A stretch of DNA of 64,000 nt from Sipunculus nudus (lineage: Eukaryota; Annelida; Sipuncula; Golfingiida; Sipunculidae), in the NCBI GenBank assembly GCA_026874595.1, contig CM049320.1, forward strand, positions 22,577,714 through 22,641,713, written 5' to 3'. The notes under the pieces are model-generated. The model did no database searches. It was not told the DNA's origin and was given only the letters and a program-made list of their open reading frames with translations. The translations under genes were made by a program, and so were the position numbers. Each line of letters opens with the position of its first letter. Position 1 is the first letter of the stretch. Shown piece after piece: positions 13,001 to 25,360 of the stretch.

Positions 13001-16000
13001 AGGAATGTAATGTAATATGTGAGTAAATGATAAATAAAATTACCTGACTGATGGATTAATAGAGTCAAATATAGTGGTTTATATTTTATTTATTTAGGAG
13101 GGGTTGAAAATTGTGATATATTTGAGCAAATATGAATGCAATGACAGCAGTAATAAGCAGTAGTAGAATGATGATATGGCTATTTGTTGAAGGATCTAAA
13201 GTGTATGGTGGTCTGCAAGCTTTCAATTTGACAGATATGATGTTATGATTAACTATGCTGATGAAGTGATTTATGAATTTGTGACTGTATGACACAATAT
13301 CTCTTTAGTCTTGACAAGGTGCATAATTGTGATGCCCACTATGTCTACATATTACACAATATTGACATAATTTCTGGCATGTACATAGGTACCTATGGAC
13401 GAATAGTTTTACAAAATATTAAAGTATGAATATATCTGATTCATCTTGTTCTTGCTTACTGAGGCTGACTTTGGGATGGGGTTCGGAGAAGGGAAAAGTG
13501 AGGGCAGCACGAAGGTGGATGTAGAAATATTCTATTGTAATGTTTTTCATTTATATAAGAATATGAAAATCTAAGAGGAAAGGGCCCCTCCTACTTGGTT
13601 ATAGTAAAGTTCTAAATATATGATTGCAAACTAATACTCTGACAAGACTGTCATGAAGAAAAACAGTAAAAGTTTTGAGATACTGTGATGCATATGAAAA
13701 TTTACAGATGGACAGGCAAGTGGACAGAATGGACTAATACCTTTATTTCACTTTCAAGGGAATAATCCATTTAAGTTTATATATAATCCTATTTTTTTAA
13801 GCATATCCACTTTTTCCATTAAAAAGTTTTTATCTGAATCATTTTTTTATTTACAGGTTTCATAAATTTTTAATAAAAAAAACTGAAAATATAAGTTAGA
13901 ATTGTTGCAAAAGTTGCAATCATTATATATCCAGAGTGTAGCTCATATTGGGTCATATTATGCATACACATATATTTTATTATTTTTAAATCATAAATGT
14001 TTAAACTGAATTTAAAAGAATATAATGCCGCAACATGGCATCTACAAGAATATTCCTTAAATCACTATTAAAAAGTTTTGCACATTGGAGTTTTCAGTAC
14101 ATGCTTAATTTTATTCACCAAAATAAAATAAAAGATTCAGTAAATTTGATAAAATAAAACATCTTTTCAAATAAAGTATACACACTGTTGGTTGAATGAG
14201 GGACAAACAATATCATTGTGCTAATTACTATCCCAGTTTTAATTTATTACTGGAATTAAAAGTCAATTTCACACCTGGTGAAGTTTTTACTCTTCTGAAG
14301 TAAGGAATTACTTATCTCATGAACATCCACACTTTCATAGCAATACACCACTTTGTGGACACAATTAAATGTACACTTTAATCATTGTAACCCTAGTGGT
14401 ACAATACAAAATCTAAAATGTAGCATAGCCTAGAATAAGAATGAATCAAATACAGAAAATAATAACATTCATCTAGTTTATGCACCATGGGGGGGGGGTG
14501 TAGGGCAGAGGGGAAGCCTGCTGGTAGTGGCCAAGCTGACCCAAGGCAAGCTGCCTGGGGTGGGTTACATAATGCAAGTGAAGGCTGTACTACTAGGTGG
14601 GCTAGATGTAAACAACACTTGACATGGACTATGAAAACATGAATTAAAGCTATTCTTTCCAATCAATTTCTTTGAATTTCAGATTTTAAAAGATTAAATC
14701 CTTATGTATATATGTTGTGAAAATTAAATCAACAGTGCCAAAGTTGGACAACATTTAAGGTATTGATTTTTTATTTATGCTAATAACTTGAAAAATTTGC
14801 AAAATTCAGATCTAATTTTGGGTAAACAATTGAATCTTGATTAAATAAAGTTATATTCCTGAAAAAAAGTCTCTAGGTTCAGCAATTCTCATGTTAGGTG
14901 AGTAAATATATTTCCTGATTTTTTTAAAAATTGCATTATGTTTTGGCCCATAACTTCAAAATAATACCCAATACTGACCTAATTTTTGGTATGTTCATAG
15001 AAAATGTATGAAAGAATGTGAATACTAATTATGATCAATAACAGATCAGTGGTTTTGATATTAGGCAGCCTTGAAGTGTAACAATGGCTTTTTTTTATGG
15101 AAAACAGAGTTTTTTTTCCTTAATATCTCGAAGGAACAAAGTCTTTATGACCCAATTTTCGGTATGGTAGGAGATTTTGGGGACATCTAAAATTATGCAA
15201 ACAGCCTGGGGAGCATAGAGATGTGCACTGAATGACCTACAGTCATCAAAGTGGACTGCTTGACAATGTAAGGGAATACAACAAGAGCCTCCAAAAAAAT
15301 TCAGTAACTAGCCTAATTTTGCAGCTTTTATTTTCAAATTTCAGATTTTAACAGATTAAATCCTTATGTATACATGCTGTGAAAATTAAATCCACAGTAC
15401 TTACAGGAAAAAAACGTGCCATGGCCAAAGTTGGGCAAAATTTAAGGTACCAATTTTATATTTTTTGCCAATATTTAAAAAAAATTAACAGATTTTGATC
15501 TAATTTTTGGTATACAATGAAATTTTGATTAATTTAAGTTGTATTACTGATAAAAAGTCCCTACCTTTAACACTTTTGGTCTTAAGTGACCAAATATCTT
15601 CCTGATTTTTTTACAAAGTCCATTATGTTTGGGCCCATAACTTCTTTAAATTATAAAATACTGACACAATATCTGGCATGTACATAGGAACTATATAGAG
15701 GAATATTTATGGTAAATATGAAGAAAACCAGATGAGTGGTTTTGATATTAGGCAGTCCTGAAGTGTGAAAATAGATTTCTAATAAAAAATTGAGGTTTTT
15801 CCTTAATATCTCGAAGGAACGAAGTCCTATTGACCCAATTTTCGGCATGGTAGGAGATTTTTGGGACATCTAACTGTATGCCAAATTGCAAATTCGTAGG
15901 TCCAACGGTGTCGAAACACGCCAGTCTTATGGACGGACATCCAGACGGACGGACAGACAGACGGACGACGGACAATGGACCGCGACTATAGCTCAGATGA

Positions 16001-16955
16001 CTTATAGTCAGCTGAGCTAAAAAGTCCTCTGGTCCAGGAAGGAGGTGGTCAGGATCGCAAAATTTGGGTTTGAAACCCTAAAAAAGAGGTTGTTTTGGCT
16101 TGAAAAGGGGGGGGGGGGGGGGTAAGGACCCCATTGACCAACCCTCTTAATCTGCCACTAGATTTATGGAAACAATTAAAGATCTGTTAAAATTCATAAT
16201 ATCTTTCTTTTTGCCTTTCATTTTCAGACATCAGAGGCATGGAAAACATATATGAAATGCCAAAGAGGCAACACTAAAATTTCAGATGGGGGATCAAATT
16301 TACGATGGTTTGATTTCCACGATTATTTTACTTTCATGAATATCGTAGATTTGAAACCCTTGCAAACAAAAATACATTCACAGTATTGAACATTTTAGTT
16401 AGCCTCTCACATCTTACCTGTAGAGTGCTGATGGGGTCCTGACTTGTCTGCTGCTGCAGCTTCTTGGCTGTCTGACTGTCAGGATGGATGATACTGTACA
16501 GTCTGACAGTGGCTGCAGCATCTTCTAACCTACAATATTACCATCTTTAATATCAATATATTAATTATAAAAAAAATTGTGTGTGATACAATACCTCCTA
16601 TTAATACATGATTTTAATCATTTTTCCATTACTTATACCAATAAACATTCTATTCCATCGAAATGTTTGACACAAGCATCACTACTGCCTTCAATTATTG
16701 TAAAACTTTTTGATTAAGTTATAAGCATTAAAAATAATTAAGTTATTTTAATGCTGAGGTGTTTTGCTCAGACAACATAGGTTAATCATCATTTAAATTT
16801 TTTCAAAACTTTATTAGGATCGTAAATTTGCAGATTCTGATACCACTCTCTTCCCAAAAGTATATGTATAATCCATTATTACACATCCAATTCTACATAT
16901 GACATTTTGATTATTTATATATATATATATATATGTATTTATGTATGTATATATG

Positions 16956-17017
<62 letters not shown>

Positions 17018-20000
17018 CAATTTGGATATATTTCAGTGTGATTAGAAAAATAACTGTCTCAGAACAGATTTAAATGAATAAGTGTTTTAAATACAATTAC
17101 TAGGTCAAACATAAAGATGAAATATATAACAGTACCAAGGAAAATGTGATAAAACTTCATGTAAGATGAAATGTAGAAAATTTGAATGAAATTTAGTGAA
17201 ATGGATGGAAATGGCAACAAAGATAATGGTAAAACTAATACAACAAAAGTTACTTTTTTCCTAATTAACAGATAAGATTATGAAATTTCAACTTCATTGA
17301 AATTGCAAACAGGCTAAACTGTAAGTTTTTAAGCCTGTTAGTGTTTAAACCTGTGAGAGTTTAAACCTGTCAGTTTTTAAACATAGATGTATTTATGAAA
17401 TGTGTAAAGTGCAGTAAACCTATTGATAAAATGTAACTCGTAACAAAAAAAATATTTAAAATGTACACGTGACACACCTGTTTCGTTGTAATTGCTCTGC
17501 AAGTAGCCCATCTATTTTCTTATTCCTGACAAGGTAAAATGTCATCACACCAAAATGTCTCGTTGACCACAGCTCGTCGTAATGGCCATTTGCATCAATG
17601 TGTTCATATGTCTGATTAGTCACCTGTAACAGATAAATAACCAGAGTTATAGCCAACAAAAAATAATCTTCTAACTACATTTTAACCTTTGGGTGGAACA
17701 TATTCTGTTAAACTACAGTATACCCTTGGTGAGGAACATGTTCTGCAAAACTACATTAAACCCTTATGGTGGAACAATGTAGTGAATACATGACATAGTA
17801 GGTCTTAAAACTTGACATAAACTATACCAGGGTAATGCAATACAAAATCTATTCATCCTGTTGCATCAATATTGTGGTTAGCAGGCAATAATTTTTACAT
17901 TAGGCTACAAGTGATGAATTAACACAAAATAATACAGGAAAACTCACAAATCAAAGCAAAATCATTCTGTTTGGTAATGAGTCATTCCCTAATATGCTAA
18001 CAGTTAATGGCTTGAAAAAAATAAATAAATCCTAAACAATACATATCTTTTAATGAGTTATCTATATTGAGAAGTCACTGGTATTGACAGCTGAAAATCT
18101 TATTTACTATTGATTATTTACAAAAAAAAACACAAAACATTTTCTTCAGTTTTGAGTTCTATGACATGCATGGTCTTCATGGGAGTAAACCCTTATATAC
18201 TACTGTATTGTTGATATTAATGTGTGACATTGTGCAGGAGTTAAATATATATAAGCCATTCTTACCTTCACATATAGAGGGTCATCAGGTTCAAACTGTA
18301 AACAGGCTCTGTCTAATATATACTGGTACTTCTTGTTACTGAGGAGAAGCTGGAATAATAAAACAAATTTACATTAGTGCTGTTGATATTATAAATGTTT
18401 TATTATGATTATCATTATTATTATTATTTTACATACAAGACCAGTTTAGTTTTACCCCGATAAGACAAATGGTGCAGTGGCAGCACCTGCTGTCTGCTAA
18501 ACAGACTGCCACTGGATACAATTTTGAGGTTGAAGATAGATCCAGGACCTGAGATATCAGTGAGATAAGCAATTTGAAAAATAATTTGAAATATCTTGGG
18601 ATTCACAAGGAAATATGGAAAATTACCCCCTTAGGACACACATGGCATAGATATTGAAAGTTCCAGGATAAATACATTCATATATAATACATGTCCACAG
18701 AGGAGCTTGAACATATTAAAAATTATATTTCGTATCTAATGCATGGCCACAGAGGAGCGTGAACATATTAAAAATTATATTTCATATCTAATGCATGGCC
18801 ACAGAGGAGCTTGAACATATTAAAAATGATATTACTTTGTGGAAATACATTGAGTGTACATAGTTGTGCTGATAACATGTGGCCATTTAATACAAATTTT
18901 ATGAACCATTAATGAAAATATGAAATATTGTAAAATTCAAATATCAAGCAGCATCATTATATTTGTCTTGGATTATAAAAAATACCATGTATAAGCTATG
19001 TTAGTACAAGTACCTCTAAGTTTTCGTCTTGAAACATATCTGGTGTTTTGTACATGCGGCCTTCTCTTGGGAAGTATATATTCACCATGCGGTCCTGCTC
19101 GGCAGCAGTAGCTGTCCTCAAGGTCCCATTTGGCTCTCTTATCACACAAGTTCTCTCCTGAAATTGATAATGCAAAGAAAATTATATCATTTGAAAATGT
19201 GCTTAAAAAAAGGAATTCCCAATAAACAGCTGACACCCAGAGTTGGACAAAAGTGTCCAGAGCAATCTTTTTTAGTGACAAAGAAAAATTTTTGTTTGGT
19301 TGTAAGTAAATGCTTCCATGTTTTATTCTGTCTTAACTAATTCATAATCTAAGCACAGCTGAACCTCTCCTTACAAACACCTCTGTACCAAAGACCCCTC
19401 CTATTTATGGCCAATTATGGACAGTCCCTTGAAAGTAGGTCTGGAAATCTATTCCCCCCCCCCCTACTTAGGACACCTCTCTATTGTGGAACCCTTGGCA
19501 AAATGCCTGGTCCCTTCGGTGACCTTGATTTAGAGGTTCTACTGTATGTACATCTGCAGAGTTATAATTCAGTTTCGGACTATGTTACAGGACACAGCAC
19601 TCGCTTCATGTCATATTATTTTGTATCCTAGTGATGCCAAGCCTGGTATCTGCAACACCTGCGGACCTGGGGTGTGTAATCAACCCAATTCCTGGGTCAT
19701 AACACTGAGGGACCCCCCAAAACACAAGTTCATCTGGGAGTGTTACACAGCTGTGGGGCATAGTCTTCCCATAAAGCCTGCGTTTGGTCCAGGGTAGCTT
19801 AATTTACAGACCTATGAATAATATATATTAAACCTATATAACAAAAATCCGACATACACAATTCAAATTGAGAAAAAAAATGTTTCTTGATATCCTCTTG
19901 TTCAGAAGGCAGCAACAATTCTTTTAACACATGGCTCCAACTGCTATATTTTGTAATTTAAAATTGTTTCAACTGCTGACTGTGAACATGAGCATTTTCT

Positions 20001-23000
20001 TGTTGCATCTTAAAGTTATTTAACCTTATCATTCAGGCATTCACATTACTCCAAGGTGGCCAAATAGTGTATCTTGAACAACTACAGTTAACTGGGCAGT
20101 GCTTGCTCCCCATTGACTCCTTCAGTGGATACTGCACCCGGCTGAATGAAGGCGGTTGATGTGGTGGATTTTGGGTCAGTCTCTGATATCTACAGTGGCT
20201 GAAATGGACCTATAAATACAACTTTTTCCTTTGCTTACAATGTAATAATGTAATAATAATATTTGTTTACAAAAGGTCAGGCATTATCCCATATACTTGA
20301 TTATATAAACCTTGTGCCTAATAATACTAAGGAATGTTTAAGCTAGAATCATCAACTGCTACCCAATAAATTCCAAAACATTATTGCTCATGCCCTAAAA
20401 TCAGAAACTTCCCAGCCCTTATTACTTACCAAACGAGGTACACCATGTGAAATGTCTGTGAAAACGTAATCACAGCCACTTGGATCCCAGGATGTAATTT
20501 CTGGATCTTCTGAGAGGATCTCTGATTCATCGCTCCACGGATCTAGCACCGGGGGCATCTGGAGTCGCTTCATACCTCGTCTTATGGCATCATCTTGCAG
20601 CTATTCAAATAGATGGAGAATATTTAAGTAGGTGTGTTATAGTGCATCAAGTAAAGTATTTAATTGCAAATACTGAGCAAAACTGTAATTCACTGCAAGC
20701 CTCAAAATCAATTTGGCAAAATAGGGGACTGTTCAGGTCTTTCCTGCGCACGTATAGTTAATTTGATGATAATATTCCAGGGTTAGAACTTGTAGTGACT
20801 CAACAAGTTTAAGTAACATTTTCCATGACTAAGTCCTTCGAGGACTAGTATCTGTGTGACACTCTGGGTTGCAATCTTGGCTTCTTGTATTTGTGGCCTT
20901 GGACAATAAATCATAGTGTGACTGTCTCCAAGCTAACGGTGTGTTCTCTTAATAATACTGGCGCTGACAATCTGCAAAATCCCACACATTGTCTCTCAAC
21001 CAATAAATAATAAAAAATAAAAATCTGCCTGCTTGCAACATTTTTTAAATCTGAGAATTATTTGACTCATTTTCTGATATTTTTCTGGAATGGCCTAAGT
21101 TTATCCTATAAATGATATATAATCACCTCTTTGAACTGTTTATCAGTCAGTAGCCTGTATTTGGGTGGTTCAGACTGTCCATGTTGAGTCTTGAAGATCT
21201 TATCCAGTTTGAACCCTGTGACTTGCTTCAGAATGCTCTGTACATCAGGGTTTGTAAAGAGCAGGCCAACATCTTGCCTCCCATCACCTGCGCAGAAGAA
21301 AAAATATAGAAATACAGTACCGTAATGTCTACATCAGTTCGTATCCTTCATTAGTTCGCACACTATAAATTTTCTGAATCATATTTTTCTATATTACATA
21401 TATGAATTCGTACACCAACATACTGTGCCGATATTAGCTATTGCCGGTGACCACCGGTGGTCCGTATGAACAGAAATTGTAGCTATGATTAAAACGGCTT
21501 TGCATGCGGAGATGAATCAAATGTCTACACTGTTCACCTGATAACAACACATCTTTATGTCTTAGTGCGAGGAAGTAACATGATAATTTATCGGAACAAT
21601 TTTATCAGATTTGCAACTTCATGTATGTGAATAGGAAAAACTGTCGCTTAACTGATACCGATGGGCCATCTTTGCTTCAGACTTGTTACAGCATGAATGT
21701 GATTTGAACAATAGAACTCGAGGTAAAAAATGTGTCTTAATTGATAATATTTTGTTTACTTAATAATAAAATAAGAAGGATTTGTAAGTGGGACAAAAAT
21801 CACATTAGCTGATGATCATATACTTGTAATCCACTTGGGACAAACCTCGCACAGACCGCTGATCACAGGCATGACCTGGTGCTACAAGACATCAAAGGTT
21901 AAATGGAGATCGTCAGAGTGCTTTGAACCGCAGCTACAAAGGATATACCGCTGTCTTCAAGGGTTTTAATTTGATAAAACCCGGTTATGTCTGTGAAATA
22001 ATATATTTTTTTCCCCACTGTATAAATCTTATTAGAATCTCCCAAATAAAAACTTCCATGTAATTCGTTGGTTACTGTGGCCATTTGGTTAAAGGCGCAT
22101 GAACTGCTTCAGTGTGAACTAAGTGCCCCTGGTTCAAACCTACCAATTTTTTTCCACTTTATGTTACTCCCCCGTCCCAGGTTAAAAATATGATAAACAT
22201 ATATTTTTTTCATTTATTTCTTTCCACTGAAATTACCAAACGGGTAAAATAAACAATTTATTGAAATATATAAATAAAAAATATAATCTGCTGAGATTAC
22301 ATATTCACGGCTGTAATAAGTTCACTTGCCGCCAGGTGGCACCCCAAATAAATTTCATTAACGCCCTTAGAAAATCACCATTACCATTTTATAAGGGTGT
22401 ATTCTGCAATCCATACAAATAATGTTTGTAAATGAATTAAATGTTGTCATGAAGTATTACAAAACAATAGCCCATTTTCTTATCACTAAAGATGCTACGC
22501 ACCGCTGTAGGCCGTGAGCACAGGCGCTTGAATCGCTATTTGTGTTGAAATTGGCTTAAATCGTGTTCAATTTACCTTAACAACAATCCCCTACCGTTCA
22601 ATGAGCTGTAAACCATGTTATATCGCTTGCCGGTACTTGTTTATATAATAGATACACAAGGCCGGCATCCAAGTCTGCGGTGGGTTGGCGATAATACAAG
22701 AAATCAATTCAAATTCCCGAATATTTCAAAGATTTTCGAGGGAAGAAACTTACAGTCGTTAAATGGCCAGTTCTCCTTTCTATAAAAGCATTAACAATTC
22801 CAGTACACACAGTGTTCCACTTGTAATGAGCTCTTTTTTGTAACTAGTCTGCATCCATTAAGCAGCTGTTACCCCAAACGAGGAAATCCCCATTTATTTT
22901 GGTCAGCAGTAAGGATTCCCCCCTGGAACCTAACACCTGATTGGTTGATAACGATGGAAATAGTAATCTGGGTTAAATCTGTCTGCTCGTCGCTTAATGG

Positions 23001-23526
23001 ATACAGACTCGTCCGCAGACTTGGATGCCGGCCTTGTGTATCTATTATATAAACAAGTACCGGCAAGCGATATAACATGGTTTACAGCTCATTGAACGGT
23101 AGGGGATTGTTGTTAAGGTAAATTGAACACTATTTAAGCCAATATCAACACAAATAGCGATTCAAGCGCCTGTGCCGTGAGAGACCCCTTGCTGATGATG
23201 TTTTCCTTTCATGTCCAAACTGTGAAACACTTCGTTGCTTGTTTGTTTACCAATAATTTAATTGATGTGTAATATTAAGGTGATCAGTGACTCCTGTCAA
23301 TTTTGTTTGCACCACAGCCGTGATCAAATAAATTTGTTAACATACTAATGAGGTACAAATTTAACAGTTTGGGGTAATGAATTACTGAAGTTCTATTGCC
23401 GGTAGCTGGATTTTTGACGATCTTTATGATCTTTTGTGCCGGTCTGTGGGTTACGAATGTTAAGTTTGTTACGGCCGGCAGTACAGGCCGTCCCGGTTAC
23501 CCCCGACCGGCGCGGCTAAAACCCTG

Positions 23527-23574
<48 letters not shown>

Positions 23575-24238
23575 CCGGTTTATAAAATGCCAGTTACGGG
23601 ATAAACTGGATATCTTTTTCGTCACCAGCAGCGCTCACATATATTCCCGAACAAGTGTTAAATAATAATTAACATGAGAGTTGCCGTACATCATCTATTA
23701 TCGCCCATCGCTGGTTCTCAGGTGTCAAACGATCTTCTCTCCTGCAATATTCTAATTTTTCATATTTTACATATAATAATTCACACACTGAGAAAAATAA
23801 TTATTTTTTCCTGTACGAATTCAAGTAGACATTACGGTAAATCCTTTTATTGAGACCAACATTGAGACTGTCAGTGGCCTTACTGTTTCTCGAATCAGAC
23901 CTATCAGGTTTATAACCAGGGCTTTTAAATACTGCTTGATTGTTTTTTATATGACTGTTCATCCGTTCTAATTGTACTCTCCCCACACAGATTTTATACA
24001 CTACACCCACCTCAGATCTCCTTTCTTTTAACCACTGCTTTGTTTCTGGGTTATTTTTCCCAGGAAAAGCTAGTTTTTCCCGGACAGTGGGAAAAACCCG
24101 GGATTAATTGGGAATAACTGAGGAAAACTGGTTAGTACCGGGAATTACTGGGGAAAATGTCTGATCAAAATTTTTGAGAGAGTATAATGATGTATAGTTA
24201 ATTCATTCTGTTTAATGCTGCATGTTGAAATTATATTA

Positions 24239-24271
<33 letters not shown>

Positions 24272-25049
24272 TTATATATACACATACATATATACATATC
24301 TTGGTTTTGTGATTGAGTATGTTTGTTTAAATATACATATATATATATAAATGTGTGTGTGTGTGTGAGATGATATTTCCTTTTAATTCAGATATCTACT
24401 GGTCTCTCCTTTTATAAGATTATTAGAGGTTTTTCCCATTTTCCAAAAGGCGGTAAATATCAGATTATAATCTGCAGGTGGCACCATCAAATTTAATGAG
24501 TGTCTCATATCCAAAATGGTATATATATAATAAAATTTTATAAATATATATATCCATAAAGGCACGACTGTAGAATAACTAAGGCACCTCACTGAGGCAC
24601 AACACCTCTGTTAACAGAAAATGTTTTTATGGTCACCTGTTTGTACTTTTATTTTGCCCCTTATTTTTATCAGCCTATTACTTCTTCATAACTTGGCAAG
24701 TCCAAAGACACTTTATTCCTATTCACTCTGCTCTGACCCTTTGGAATCACACAGGTGACTTTTAATCTGGTGTCAACATAAATAATTACCTCTTCCTCGC
24801 CTTTGTTCATGGTATGAAACTTTTGATGTGTATCTTAAGCACTGTTTTAGTTTTTTTTGTATTTATTAAAGTTAACCATTGCATGGCCACTTGTACAGAT
24901 CAGGGCCACAACTTATCACAGTTGTTGATTCTGTAACAACTCCATTACATGAATCCTTAACATCATACCCTCCTTCTGTATACACTTAACCAGGTCGAAA
25001 CAGGGTGTGCTTGATCCTCCAGTCACTCTTAATCTTATTATAAATATTA

Positions 25050-25088
<39 letters not shown>

Positions 25089-25360
25089 ACATTAAAAAGT
25101 ATCAGTTTATCCGATCTAAAATCTCGAGATGTTCGGATAAACGGAGTTCCTCTGTATCAATCATTATTCAATAATTCCACTGTATAATTAAGAGGACTGG
25201 AAAACAAATAATCCTAAAGTGTACCTGATTTTCTCTCAGCATTGGATCCACTGCTGCATTTTCGGCATCCATAGCTCGTAAATGCCGTAATACTGCGGGA
25301 TATTTGACAAAATTTATGAATCTGTTGGCAGGCACGAGCTGTCAAGGGCGCTGCCATCAT
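6942..25360 (-). CDS. MRPS22: Mitochondrial small ribosomal subunit protein mS22, complete 8-exon gene
   Basis: Structural component of the mitochondrial 28S ribosomal subunit, imported into the matrix. CDS join, 5' to 3' on the minus strand: 25360-25225, 21287-21127, 20600-20430, 19157-19014, 18349-18266, 17623-17478, 16529-16418, 7046-6942. All introns are GT-AG and all phases agree, giving 352 residues (human about 360). Residues that match the family, as remembered from the vertebrate protein: VQSIL (near residue 60), MPPVL, YVFTDIS, REPNGTLR, IYFPREGR, LQFEPD, STRHFG, NKKIDGLL, then a tail starting VFMNEDAK. The first 41 residues hold no acidic residue and several Arg/Lys, as expected of a mitochondrial presequence. 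Introns of about 9.4 kb (last) and 3.9 kb (first) are inflated by mobile elements. The start is the first of two adjacent ATGs. Family identity is established knowledge; the exon joins are read from sequence. Confidence 0.95.
7083..11153 (+). mobile_element. Helentron/pearl-like non-coding element, copy 2, in MRPS22 intron 7
   Basis: Same start (ACAAGGCCTTCAGGCCTAAT) and end (CACAGGTTCGCTAAAA) as copy 1. Subterminal inverted repeats at 7103-7113 and 11137-11147. The first 170 bp match 1415-1592 closely; 8450-8740 matches 2240-2520 and 9490-11153 matches 2535-4386. The block 7257-8446 is not in copy 1: it starts like a second family (GGGACCCATGGGTC) and carries GACAGACA repeats at about 8005-8045, so it is probably an insertion. 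Confidence 0.7.
11154..12875. other. MRPS22 intron 7 segment with a truncated element start
   Basis: Opens with ACAAGAGACCAACAGGTCAT and GCTCAGCTGA, the 5' end of the second element family, directly abutting the end of copy 2; no matching 3' end follows. The rest is AT-rich with a GC-richer stretch at 11950-12500 that I cannot identify. Confidence 0.45.
12876..16022 (+). mobile_element. Second-family Helentron/pearl-like element, long copy
   Basis: Starts ACAAGGGACCTATGGGTCAC and GCTCAGCTGA, ends CAGCTGAGCTAAAAAG. A 31-nt hairpin at 15989-16019 (stem TAGCTCAG/CTGAGCTA with an inner TGACT/AGTCA) precedes the end, and GACGGACAGACGG microsatellite lies at about 15930-15975. Internal tandem duplication: the block starting 14681 recurs from 15343 (period about 662 bp). 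No protein-coding frame recognised. Lies in MRPS22 intron 7. Confidence 0.65.
16418..16529 (-). CDS. MRPS22: MRPS22 exon 7
   Basis: One base plus residues 282-318. Acceptor ATTGTAG, donor GTAAGAT. Contains LEDAAATVRLYSIIHPDSQ, matching the family's DDATNLVQLYHVLHPDGQ. It is followed by the 9.4-kb last intron. Confidence 0.93.
16914..17013 (+). repeat. Microsatellite (AT)n then (TG)n
   Basis: AT/TATG-rich run followed by about 24 TG units, in MRPS22 intron 6. A Thr-His frame across it on the minus strand is an artefact of the repeat. Confidence 0.95.
17478..17623 (-). CDS. MRPS22: MRPS22 exon 6
   Basis: Residues 233-280 plus two bases. Acceptor CTGTTACAG, donor GTGTGT. Reads VTNQTYEHIDANGHYDELWS, then STRHFGVMTFYLVRNKKIDG; this is the best conserved block of mS22. 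The last AG pairs with the first G of exon 7 to form Arg. Confidence 0.96.
18266..18349 (-). CDS. MRPS22: MRPS22 exon 5
   Basis: Residues 205-232, 28 codons, phase 0 at both ends. Acceptor TATTCCAG, donor GTAAGAAT. Contains ILDRACLQFEPDDPLYVK, corresponding to the family's LNLCFAQFEPDS segment. Found by homology and splice sites because it is too short to appear as a long ORF. Confidence 0.93.
18676..18830 (+). repeat. 52-bp tandem repeat, about three copies
   Basis: CCACAGAGGAGC starts at 18695, 18747 and 18799, each followed by TTGAACATATTAAAAAT or a close variant. Copies differ by only a few bases. In MRPS22 intron 4. Confidence 0.9.
19014..19157 (-). CDS. MRPS22: MRPS22 exon 4
   Basis: Residues 157-204, 48 codons, phase 0 at both ends. 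Acceptor ATTTCAG, donor GTACTT. Contains VIREPNGTLRTA and MVNIYFPREGR, matching the family's V-REPSGTLR and VYFPKEGR blocks. Confidence 0.95.
19355..19546 (+). mobile_element. pogo/Tigger-like MITE in MRPS22 intron 3
   Basis: Begins CAGCTGAACCTCTCC and ends AGAGGTTCTACTGTA, an inverted pair typical of pogo-type elements. It shares internal text (AGTCCCTTGAAAGTAGGTCT) and both ends with the copy at 27659-27844. No coding capacity. Confidence 0.7.
20430..20600 (-). CDS. MRPS22: MRPS22 exon 3
   Basis: Residues 100-156, 57 codons, phase 0 at both ends. Acceptor TTTGAATAG, donor GTAAGT. Contains RLQMPPVLDP and DYVFTDISHGVP, two of the most recognisable blocks of the family. The middle is rich in Glu/Asp. 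Confidence 0.95.
21127..21287 (-). CDS. MRPS22: MRPS22 exon 2
   Basis: Residues 46-99. Acceptor TTCTGCGCAG; reads GDGRQDVGLLFTNPDVQSIL and ends ...LLTDKQFKE in phase 0 before a GTGATT donor. The VQSIL..VTG.. segment matches the conserved N-terminal part of MRPS22. A TIR element begins only 32 bp upstream of the acceptor, inside intron 1. Confidence 0.92.
22519..23174. mobile_element. Foldback element with 162-bp terminal inverted repeats and 7-bp TSD
   Basis: Left arm 22519-22680 (CACAGGCGCTTGAATCGC... to ...AAGTCTGCGG) is nearly identical to the reverse complement of 23013-23174. CCGTGAG flanks both ends (22512-22518 and 23175-23181), consistent with a target-site duplication. The 330-bp centre has no ORF. 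Long TIRs fit a Mutator-like or foldback MITE, but the class is not certain. Confidence 0.85.
23530..23569 (+). repeat. (AT)n microsatellite
   Basis: About 20 AT units in MRPS22 intron 1. Confidence 0.95.
25054..25084 (+). repeat. (AT)n microsatellite
   Basis: About 15 AT units about 140 bp downstream of MRPS22 exon 1 in transcript order. Confidence 0.95.
25225..25360 (-). CDS. MRPS22: MRPS22 exon 1 (residues 1-45, presequence)
   Basis: Opens with two consecutive ATG codons at 25360, reads MMAAPLTARACQQIHKF and ends ...NAERKS plus one base before the donor GGTACACT. That single G joins the GT opening exon 2 to make Gly, which fixes the splice. The peptide is basic and nearly free of acidic residues, fitting a cleavable mitochondrial targeting sequence. 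This exon was found by phase matching and composition, since presequences are not conserved. Confidence 0.85.

Larger units (their letters stand above)
21320..23837. mobile_element. DNA-transposon-like element with 13-bp TIRs and TA flanks, MRPS22 intron 1
   Basis: CCGTAATGTCTAC at 21320-21332 is repeated inverted as GTAGACATTACGG at 23825-23837, each flanked outside by TA. Weaker similarity continues inward (TTCGTA). About 2.5 kb with no recognisable transposase; it hosts the foldback element at 22519-23174. It begins 32 bp from the exon 2 acceptor. Confidence 0.55.

Noticed and set aside
16814-17020. Thr-His-rich ORF
   Set aside because: Direct product of the TG/AT microsatellite.
23801-24010. 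69-codon minus-strand frame next to the TIR element, basic and coding-like
   Set aside because: Overlaps the element edge, no transposase motif recognised, no continuation on either side.
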